From Podospora comata (taxonomy: Eukaryota; Ascomycota; Sordariomycetes; Sordariales; Podosporaceae), in contig CP071495.1 of assembly GCA_017354895.1 (NCBI GenBank), positions 2,463,001-2,527,000 on the forward strand: a DNA stretch of 64,000 nucleotides, in the 5' to 3' direction. Position 1 is the first letter of the stretch. Each line of letters begins with the position of its first letter. Made by a program: the position numbers and the translations under genes. The notes below the pieces were generated by a model. That model had not been told where the DNA came from and did not search any database. It saw only the letters and a list, made by a program, of their open reading frames with translations. Shown piece by piece: positions 55,708-64,000 of this stretch.

Positions 55708-58692
55708 GGTGCGACGTTTCTTTCCTGATGGTCTCTTGGTGACGGCGGCGAAATAAAAGTCTTGGTTTCTGGCTGGGTTTCATCGGATGGTGTTTTGGGA
55801 TGGGAGGATTCTACTTGATTTGGTCTCATCGCTCACTCTCGACTCTGCCAAACGACGGCAGATATTTTCGGTTACAATGCTTCTCTCTGGATCGAATTCG
55901 GTTATGGGGGCTCGTTTTTCAGTCTTTCGATCTCGCAAATACCCCCAAGGACGGTGCCGCCTTGTTGAGTGCTAGATTTTAATACCTTGTGGCTTGTTTC
56001 CTTTTTCTGTTTATTTCTCACATATCTCAAATTTCTGTCGTTTCAAATACCCCCATATAGATTGAGTGAGGAAATTGGGATATTTGGGTTTTTCTGTTTT
56101 CAACTGCACACAGCCAGTCAGCTTTGAGCCAGTTTGTGTCACATATCGTCACTTGCTTGCTTTTTTGGCTGTTGTTGTTTTTCTTGGCAAAGCTCATCAT
56201 CATCATATCATTTTGGCGTCTCATATGTATCGTCGTCGGATGGGGGGCTTGTTTTTCCCTATGTTAGAATATTTCAAGAAGAAGGGATGGGGAGAGAAGA
56301 TGAGAGGGGGACTTTGCTCATATTTTTTGTTGTTTTACACAAACCGCACATATCACGCACCACTGCACACACGCACACACTGTTTTTGAAGGGTGAGCGG
56401 GGGGCAGCAGCCAGCTGGCTTTATGGCTGGCTGTTTGGGGGGGTGTTGAATCTTTACACGGTACTATCTTTATTATTATTTTTACACACACCTCGACATA
56501 TAAGTTTACATACCTAACCTTCACAATTTTTTTTAACTTGTATGTCATACGAAGCGGTGTACCTGAGGTGTTTCATGGGGATGAGTTGTGAGTGAGGGAG
56601 GGGGGAGGGGGGCTGGTGATTGGATTGGTGTGTGGGGATGGGAGTATTGTTTATCACCACTCAGAATCGAAAAATGTTGCTTTGATATAGCTGTTTTGAC
56701 TTTGTTGTTGTTGTCGTTGGGGGGTGATAAGTGTGAGATGAGATGGGGCGTATACCAGGTGGCATTTTGTGCGTTCATTTATGGAGAACAGGCGTACAAG
56801 GTCGCTACGGGGTGGTTTTCTGTTGTATAAAGGGTGATCTTGACAAGAGAGAGGTGAAGTTGTGTGTATCTACGGATACCCTAGGTATAGGGAGAGCGGC
56901 ATATGCCATCAATGGATGACGTCCAAGAGGCAAGAAGATCTGCGATAGGGCTATGGTGGAGTGTCACAACCCCCCTATTCTTTGCGTTTTGGATTTTAAA
57001 ACCAGCTATTGCTTACATACAGCCAACGGGGTGTCCAGCCGCTGACAGCCAGCAAAAGCTGACCAAACTTGATCGTTTGTTCTGTTCGGTTTAACCCGCA
57101 TTTTTTGTCTTGGATTTAGTCGGAACTTTTTTCTCTGTACTGAGACAATTGAGCGGCGCGGGGGCCTCGGGATACCGGGAGTGGCTTGCTTCTTTTGCCT
57201 GGTTTTCTTGATTTACTGTTTGGTATCAGGAGATGGATTGGCGATGGGCATTTTTGCCACCCCCTTTTTTGGGCAACAAACACACGGACGGGCGAGACGG
57301 TTCTAGAGGAGGGAGGGAACACCACATCACACATAAGCTGAACGTATTTGACGGTATGTTTGAGAACGTCAAGTACAATTCCCATGACGAGACCCAGTGC
57401 GCGGTGGAGAGAGATAAGATAGGATCAAAATTATCAGATTTTGCAAGGTCCTTCTTCAGGAACACGATACTGAAAGCAGCATGGGGAAGTTTGCGAATAT
57501 GATTTGATGAGATGCTATGGGAGAAAGTGGATTGTATCGGGGATTCCCGTACAAGGGCCAGGCAATCGGTTATCAATGAGCAACTTATTGAAGAAGATCA
57601 CCATTCTTTTCTTATCTCTCACCGAGTAGAAAGAAATCACGAAACATCACGACGGAGATTAGGGAAGTTGAGCAGCTTGGCAAATGGATAAGAAATGTTT
57701 GCCTGGTTCGAGTACGTCGACAGCGAGATGTTTGCGTAGCGGCCTGAAAAAGCTTTCGTCATCACCAGGCCGCATCGGTTGTTGGTTTTCGCATTCGGCT
57801 CTTTTCAAAACCTTCCATATTATTTAATCCCCGAAATAATGCTACCAGAGAAAGGCTGTAAGTAGCAATAGCAACGCCATCACGTGAAACCCTCCTGTTC
57901 CTGATCCCTGTCCCGCACTGGACCTGCCAAAATGGAAACCCCCAAAAGAAAGAAACGGGCTGGACGGTCCGTTGGCAGTTCATCCCACCGTTTTGGTGAG
58001 GAAAGGACGAACAGTTGCCCGTTATGGCCGCCAGTAAAATACAGTAGTGAACAAGCCACCAACAACACCACCACCACCAACCAGCCTTGCAGCTTGCCAG
58101 CGGGTTGCTTGCTCTTGGGCTGAGGGCATCTCTGCTTGGCGCTCCCCCACCCCATTTCTCCCCTTACCCCACCATCCCAGCCCGTCCAATGCTATCCAGC
58201 CTCAGAGAACCACAACGCACGACCGGGCAAGGCAGCAGCATTCGAGACGACAGGAAGCTTTGAAAGGCAGATATATATATGAATTGTGGTTATTTTCTTG
58301 GCGGTATACGAAGACTCGAGACCTAGTGGGACGGGACCTTGCAGGTTATTTACGTCATTTTCCACGCGGCCACCTTTGGGAGGGGACTTGGCTAGGGAGC
58401 CAAGGGGGAGTGGTGATCTTTGAACTTTTGGTGTTGAGGGGTTCATCGGAAGGCAGACGTACTTTGGGTGTTCAATAATTGGAAAGGAAAGATTACTTCG
58501 ACAAGACTGAAAGTCGCTTCTCGTTCAGAGAGGGATTTAGAGATTGGAAAGTTTAATCGGGTTTGGGGGTATCAACGTTGTAGATACGGGCGTTCAGGAT
58601 ACGGGATTTGGCAGAGGTTGAAGGGGTGGACCGTCTCTCTTATTGTTTTCACTTGTATCACCACCACATCATCAGTCGATGCCGCCGTCACC
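55708..58692. other. long intergenic region between kinase and Hsp70-like gene
   Basis: About 3 kb. The left 0.9 kb is T-rich 3' flank of the kinase (runs near 55990-56050 and 56520). The right part is the promoter and leader of the Hsp70-like gene. Frames such as 57226-57576 minus and 58047-58478 plus have no domain. No gene is supported. Confidence 0.5.
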
Positions 58693-60896
58693 ATGAATAT
58701 CCCTCTCCCCATCCACTCATCACCGAGTCTGCGGAATCGGGAAAGCAGAGACTATCACATCAAAAACAACACCTCCATCAGCAGCAATACCAGCACTCAA
58801 AGAACACCGCCACCGGCGGCCGAGGCTATCAATGGCCCGGTTAGGGAGGCGGCCAGAGGGTCAGCGGTTATCAACGACAGGTTAATCGTTGGTGTCGACT
58901 TTGGAACTACATTCTCAGGGTAAGCTTCACCCCATCCCACCAAATCTCATCATATACATATCACTAACATTGCACACAGAGTAGCAGCAGTCTACACCGG
59001 CACCCCCGACGACATAGAAATCATCAAAACCTGGCCGGGCGGCAACGGCATCACCTCAGACAAGGTGCCCACCGAACTATCCTACGACCTCCCTCCCAAC
59101 TCACCCCCAGGCACCGCCCCAACGATAAAATGGGGGTTCCAGTTCAAACCAGAAGAGTCCCGCCTCCGGTGCATCAAGCTCTTTCTCGACCGCTCCCAGA
59201 AATTACCATACTATGTCTCACCCCTCGAAACCGCCGCCCAGCTTAAGAAGTTCAAGAAGACGGTCGCCGACGCCGTGAGTGATTACCTAACGCAGATATA
59301 CAAACACACAATGGACACCCTCACACGAAGATACGGCGAGACGTTTATGGCCTCGACAAAGGTCAGTTTTGTTCTCACCTGCCCGGCGGTCTGGTCAGAT
59401 GCTGCGAAGAACACTACTTTGCAGGCGGCGGAGAGGGCCGGGATGGGGGCGGGGGGGCAGATTCAGATTATCAGTGAGCCCGAGGCGGCGGCCGTGTATA
59501 CTTTGAAGGCGATACAGCCTAATCACTTGAAGGTTGGGGATAATTTTATTGTTTGTGACGGTGGTGGCGGGACGGTCGAGTGAGTTCTTGCTGGTTTTGC
59601 AGTTACCCCTGAGCCCGGGAAAAGGGGCAACGAAGCTGACAAAACACCCCAGCCTCATCGCCTACAAAATCGTCTCTCTGAACCCCATAAAAGTAGAAGA
59701 ATCAGCCGTTGGAACCGGCGGGTTGTGCGGTAGCGCCTTTCTCAACTACCGGTTCGAAGAGCATGTCAAGTCCAGACTCGGACAGAGCAGGTTCGATGAC
59801 ATGAAGGCGAAAAAGGGCAAGACATGGCAGATGGGACTGCGGTATTTCGAGGAGTTTGTCAAGAGGAATTTCAACGAGGACGAACATCAGGAGGTCAATG
59901 TGCCGTACGTACCCCTTTCCCCCCTCTCCCCTCACCCTCATGGAGACCTAACCAACAACCCCCTTAAGGTTTCCCGGCCTTCCCGACGACGAAGAAGCCG
60001 GCCTCGACTCGGGCTTCCTCGTCATGACAGCCGACCAAATCAAAGAAATCTTCGACCCCGTCGTCAAAGAAGTCTGCGAACTCGTCCAAGGTCAAGTCGA
60101 CAACCTCCGCGCGTTGGGGGGGATCGTCTCGGGCATCATCCTCGTCGGTGGCTTCGGACAAAGCGACTACCTCTACCGCAAGCTCAAGACTCACTTCACC
60201 AGCGCCGCCCCCCCTCCCTATAGCGAGAGACCCTCCCAGGCCAACATCGACATGCGAGAGCGGCCCTCGGTGGAGGTGATGCAGCCGGTATACGCCTGGA
60301 CGGCCGTCGTCCGCGGCGCGGTTTTGCGCGGCTTGGAAGGTAACATGGTCATATCCCGAAAGGCGAGAATGCACTATGGCACGTCGTATGCGACTGTGTA
60401 CGACGAGGAGAAGCACTCTGTGGCGGAGAGGTACTGGTCGCCGCTGTGGGAGAGGTGGATGGTCAGTGACAGGATGCAATGGCATATTGCAAAGGTTAGT
60501 CTCCCACCCTCTCGTCCCCGTATTCCAGTTCCAACATACCAACAAAAGAGAAAAAAAAAACAGGGAGAAGCGCTATCGCCCATGCAACCCATCGCCTTCC
60601 ACTACACCCGCAACTTCCGCCCGGGGCAGTCGTTGGTCGTCACCGACGACCTCATCGCCTGCCAGGCTGATGAGCCGCCCAAGGCTTTTACTCGGGATCT
60701 GGTGCACGTCTGCACGCTGACCACGGACCTCAGCGCGGTGCCCAGGCATCTGTTCACCAGACTGACAACCACACGCGGTGTTGAGTTCGATAATCTGGAT
60801 TTTACCCTCGAGATGATCGTCGACAGTGCGGGGCTGGGGTTCGAGCTCAAGGTTGACGGGGTGAGGTATGGGAGGGTAGATGCCGAGTTTCACTAG
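58693..60896 (+). CDS. HSPA12-like Hsp70-family ATPase
   Basis: Five exons (58693-58919, 58980-59579, 59653-59904, 59969-60494, 60564-60896) give 645 residues. The actin/Hsp70 nucleotide-binding fold is shown by phosphate-1 VGVDFGTTFSG (66-76), phosphate-2 VCDGGGGTVD, ISEPEAAAVYTL, and the adenosine motif GIILVGGFGQSDYL. There is no canonical C-terminal substrate-binding EEVD region; instead a 200-residue beta-rich end occurs, as in the HSPA12 branch common in filamentous fungi. The first 60 residues are Ser/Asn-rich and disordered. The start at 58693 has strong context (CCGTCACCATGA). The last intron (60495-60563, 69 bases) is a multiple of three and contains no stop, so retention would add 23 residues (VSLPPSRPRIP...). 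Function is unknown beyond ATP-dependent client binding by analogy. Confidence 0.88.
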
Positions 60897-61562
60897 CTGG
60901 TCGGTTCTCTTGATGTTACTGGGGAGTAGGGAAGCAAGGCGTCTACGGTCAGGTTGTTGGTTTTTCGATACGGAGTTGGTTGCCCTTGCTTGAACCTGGA
61001 CGAGGAGAGGGAAGAGATCATATATATATCGCACAGAACAGTCCTGGAACACAGAGTATGAATGAACCAGGTGATGATGTACTTGAACTGGTCTAGACAG
61101 GGAGTAACTAACCAATTTGCCCATGCTCTCTTGCATGTAGTATCCAGCCCCAGCCACCCCCCTCATGAAACTGCCTTGGAACAGAAGACTCGACATCCGT
61201 TCTGCCACGCATATGATTGCTCAACGGCAAAAGAATCACTCATTGACCATGCTATCTCGGTATTCTTTTCCTTTTGCCTTTTCTCCTTTTTTTATTTTGT
61301 GCCCGTGTCATGTTATCATAATTCATCCAAATGCCCCTTAAGACGACAGGTTCGATGCCAAACCGCATCTCACAAAGTCCTGGAAAATCTCCATAAAATT
61401 GAAACAGAAGACATTCGCTGATGTTAAACAAGAGACAGGAAAACCCACAAAATTTAGCTCGACACAAGCGAGCGAGCTGGGAACGAAGTGGTGAAACCAA
61501 TGGGTGAGAATTGCGTAGTGATTGGGAAACCCATAACTGGCTCCAAGTAGAGGCAGCACTGT
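60897..61562. other. convergent 3' flanks
   Basis: About 0.67 kb between the ends of convergent genes. T-rich near 61265-61300. No gene seen. Confidence 0.5.
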
Positions 61563-62470
61563 CTATCGGCGACGTTTCTCACCGATATTGTGGGCTTGCT
61601 GTCTAGGGTGATCAGGTCGGTTGGCAAACCGTGAACCTGACGTTGCCACTTTATTGCTGGAAGAATGCTGAGGGAGATCGTCATACCCACAAAGGAGACG
61701 CATAAAATGGAGACGGGCACCTGGCATGCTCTACTCGGGAAGGATGTCATGGTCAGAAAATGAGCATGAGAAACCCGTAGGAAAGAAAAGACGAACATCA
61801 CCCGTACTCTGAGCATACATCATCAGCAGCTCAGGATTATCCAAAAAGGCAATCGCCTTTTGACGAAGCTCTCTGCTCGCGTAATCCTCCTTCTCAGGTC
61901 TGTAAATCACACCCCACCAATGTCAGTTATTCCACTTTCCCCATCTCACAACGAGTATGAAAAGCAAGAAAAGTCTCACCTCCCTCCACCACCACCGCCA
62001 CCACCACCACCCCCCAACCTCAACTTCGACGTCCCAACCCCACCCTCCCGATCACTCAAGTCACTCCCCTCAGACCCATCCCCCGAATTATAGGGGTCCT
62101 TCCCCCTCGCCTGACGATCGCGCATGACAGAAGTGAAAGCGTCGCCGTCGTCCTCGTCGTCGTTTGATAATGACGACGATGAAAGTGATCCCGAGCTGGT
62201 CGTCGCCGTCGTGTTCATATAAGCTGAACTGAACTTCCTGTTGTTGAAGCTCTTATTGTGGAAATGTGCAAACGAAGATGAAGATGGACCTCCACCACCG
62301 CCGCCGCCACCGAAGTTGTGGTTGTGGTTGTGGTTGTGGTTGTGGTTGTGGTTGTGGTTGTGGTTGTGGTTGTGATTGTGGTTGTGGCTGTGGTTGTTGC
62401 CCCCACCACCACTTCCTCCTCCTTCTCCTACTCCACCACCGGATGGGTCTCCTCCAGGTGACAGGGACAT
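61563..62470 (-). CDS. Gly- and His-Asn-repeat protein with conserved C-terminal helix region
   Basis: Three exons (62470-61980, 61899-61797, 61730-61563) give 253 residues. The N-terminus is glycine-rich, then comes a run of alternating His-Asn (about 14 units), poly-Gly, a Ser-rich block, an acidic DDEDDGD, and another poly-Gly run. The spliced C-terminus is ordered: ASRELRQKAIAFLDNPELLMMYAQST, then SMPGARLHFMRLLCGYDD, a combination I associate with small uncharacterised fungal proteins. Intron 1 is 80 bases (GTGAGA...TTTACAG). Intron 2 (66 bases) needs the weak donor GTTCGT to keep the conserved DSMPGARLHF; an alternative donor at GTGATG would drop it. The His-Asn run could bind metal ions, which is a guess. 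No targeting signal. Confidence 0.7.
62315..62398. repeat. GTTGTG hexanucleotide repeat encoding His-Asn
   Basis: About 14 near-perfect GTTGTG units on the plus strand, read on minus as CAC-AAC (His-Asn). One unit has GTTGTGATT and one GTTGTGGCT as silent or near-silent variants, so it is an old but expandable array within the coding region. Confidence 0.9.
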
Positions 62471-63710
62471 GGCTGTTGCTCTCGAGTCTCTGTGTGAGTG
62501 AGGTGCAAGTTGCTTTGAATGAATGAATGAAAAAAAGAAAAAAAAAGATCGATAAAAGAACTGCTCCTTCTGAAAATATCAGACGACTCTGGCTTTTGGT
62601 GTTGCTCCCAGCTAATGATAAATGTTTCAAAAAGAAAGAGTCGCTCAAGTCCAATAAGGTAGGCAAGTTGAATAAGTAAAGTCGTGCAAGCACCACCCAG
62701 CTACCTCCAAAGGACCGGGAATGTGGGGCTAACTTAAAGCCGTACCACAGCGCCTACCTCTACGTTCTCCTTCCCTCTCTGCCACTCGAATGTTTGCTCT
62801 TTCCCTCCTCTCCTACTAGCCAGCAGGTTGCTTGCCTCACTATGAACGCAAGAAGAAAGAAAGAAAGAAAGAAGGAAAAAACGTAACTGCACCTCCTCCC
62901 ACTCCCATCAACTGCATTGCAGATGCACGTCCCCGTCTTGGGGCAAACATTCACGCAAGGGATGGGACGTAAAATGCTCTTTTGCCTTCCTACTTGTAGC
63001 CTTGGCACATACACAGTTGCTTCTTTCCAAACCTGACCTAACCAAACCAGTTTGGCCGGCTTCGAGTGACTCCATCAAAAGTGTCCCGAGTCCTGGTAAG
63101 ACACGCAGCAAGAGAAAACAGTATCGGGTACGGCTCCATTGTTCTCTTCTCCCTTTGTTCTCTGTTGGTTCTTGTCCTACGAAAGGAAGGAAAGGCCAAA
63201 AGGCGAGTGCCGGGACGCATGGAGCTGAATCGGCAGCTACCCGATGGCTTGCCCCGCCCCCGCATATCGATACTTTTCCCACAGGGTCACGCAAATTATG
63301 GCTATGGATTATGTTGTGCTATTACCGTAAACTTCTTGGCGACGATTGCATACCGCCAAAAAGATCACCTTGTCTGCCATGGTTATGCCATGTGGCTGGC
63401 CCAGCCGTTCACCGCTCTACCACCCAGCATCGAGCAAACACACCAGATGATAGCCTCATCGTCTTGCGGGTTTCCATCCATCCATCCCTCGGTATTGCTG
63501 CCCGGTTTGATCTTGCTTTTTCCTGTCCGTTGCCTCTCCCTGCATTTCTTCACCACTTTCTTCCCCTTGTCCAGCTGAAGCCATCCCAACATCAGGAACT
63601 AGAAACCGTCTCGGAAAAAATAGACAAAGGTAGAACCGGTCCCAGAATAAACCTAGAGACTTAACAACCTCTCCATACCAAACCCTCCTTACCAACTGCC
63701 TCTCTCCTCC
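62471..63710. other. intergenic, right side
   Basis: About 1.24 kb with the promoter of the His-Asn gene, including a (GAAA)n tract near 62854-62874. Two overlapping plus-strand frames of 220 and 170 codons (63002-63664, 63066-63578) lie here. They read each other's shadow and show no domain, so neither is called. Confidence 0.45.
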
Positions 63711-64000
63711 TCAAGTAAAAATCCCCTCCCCCACAACCCCCAAAACCTTCCCCCCCACCGCCGTCACCAAAAAGTAACAAACCCTCACCCCCCTCTCATC
63801 CCCCCCAACCTCATAAACCCTCACATCCCCCCCCTTCCCAACCTCCCTAACCGCCTCCAAAACCTCATTATTCCCCCCCTCCGGATCCCAATCCACCGGA
63901 TCTTTGATCTCCACCTTTGCCCCCTTGGGATCAGTATGCCCAATCATCCTCGCAAACTCCTCCTCATCCGGCAAGCCCCCGTCACCCTCCAACCTCAACG
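63711..64000 (-). CDS. 3' end of a gene cut by the window edge
   Basis: Open from the right edge to a stop at 63711, giving the last 96 residues of a protein that begins outside the window. The text is Gly/Glu/Val-rich (GLPDEEEFARMIGH, then VDWDPEGGNNEVLEAVREV, ending GVRVCYFLVTAVGGKVLGVV). The end looks like a beta-strand-rich, globular C-terminus. The minus strand is strongly G-rich, like the 3' ends of other genes here, which supports it being a real gene end. Family not recognised. Confidence 0.6.
   Translation of the reverse strand, partial: LRLEGDGGLPDEEEFARMIGHTDPKGAKVEIKDPVDWDPEGGNNEVLEAVREVGKGGDVRVYEVGGDERGVRVCYFLVTAVGGKVLGVVGEGIFT

Noticed and set aside
62315-62398. Regular hexamer array that looks like a repeat array or CRISPR-like element
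   Set aside because: No spacers; it is a coding microsatellite giving His-Asn in a spliced gene.
63002-63664. 220-codon plus-strand open frame
   Set aside because: Overlaps a second 170-codon frame on the same strand, has no domain, signal or codon pattern like neighbouring genes, and lies in a presumed promoter region.

Overview
This window looks like nuclear DNA of a filamentous ascomycete, most likely Sordariomycetes (Sordariales-like). The coding genes carry short introns of about 50-110 bases with GT...AG ends and CTAAC/CTGAC-type branch sites. A lone 5S rRNA gene and a lone tRNA-Gly gene sit between protein genes. Recognisable proteins are standard ascomycete ones: GET1, RUD3, NOP15, YPD1, IME2-type kinase, ELP1. 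There is no bacterial operon structure, no CRISPR array and no intact transposon.

Layout. 0.9-2.5 kb: GPI-type aspartic protease (minus). 4.9-9.1 kb: a prenyltransferase-alpha-repeat protein (minus), divergent from GET1 (plus), then a multi-pass membrane protein (plus). 9.5-14 kb: RUD3 and NOP15 (both minus). 14.3-19.4 kb: a one-strand tandem array of four related single-pass membrane protein genes, two apparently intact and two reduced to internally deleted relics. 20.8-23.3 kb: large unknown protein (plus). 25.6-30.2 kb: degenerate zinc-finger-like protein, a candidate small gene and a coiled-coil protein (all minus). 30.8-33.1 kb: AKAP7/2H-type phosphoesterase and the YPD1 phosphotransfer protein (minus). 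33-39 kb: gene-poor, with one tentative multi-exon model. 39-45.6 kb: a Ser-rich protein of DUF3984 type (minus) and ELP1 (plus). 46-50 kb: tRNA-Gly(GCC), a small secreted cysteine-rich protein (minus), a 5S rRNA gene (plus) and a candidate small gene. 53-55.7 kb: IME2/MAK-type kinase (plus) behind a long leader and promoter. 58.7-60.9 kb: HSPA12-like Hsp70 ATPase (plus). 61.6-62.5 kb: His-Asn/Gly-repeat protein (minus). At the right edge is the 3' end of another minus-strand gene.

The genes do not form one pathway. They are mostly dispersed housekeeping functions: tail-anchored protein insertion, Golgi tethering, ribosome biogenesis, Elongator-dependent tRNA modification, two-component phosphorelay and meiotic/light-type kinase signalling. 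The accessory part is the 14-20 kb tandem family plus the small secreted protein. A window-wide signal not explained by annotation is a strand-composition switch inside genes: C-rich codons at the 5' side of an exon turn into G-rich codons at its 3' side, and in the Hsp70-like gene this appears to restart at successive exons. All splice sites were placed by eye, so exon edges are models rather than measured facts.
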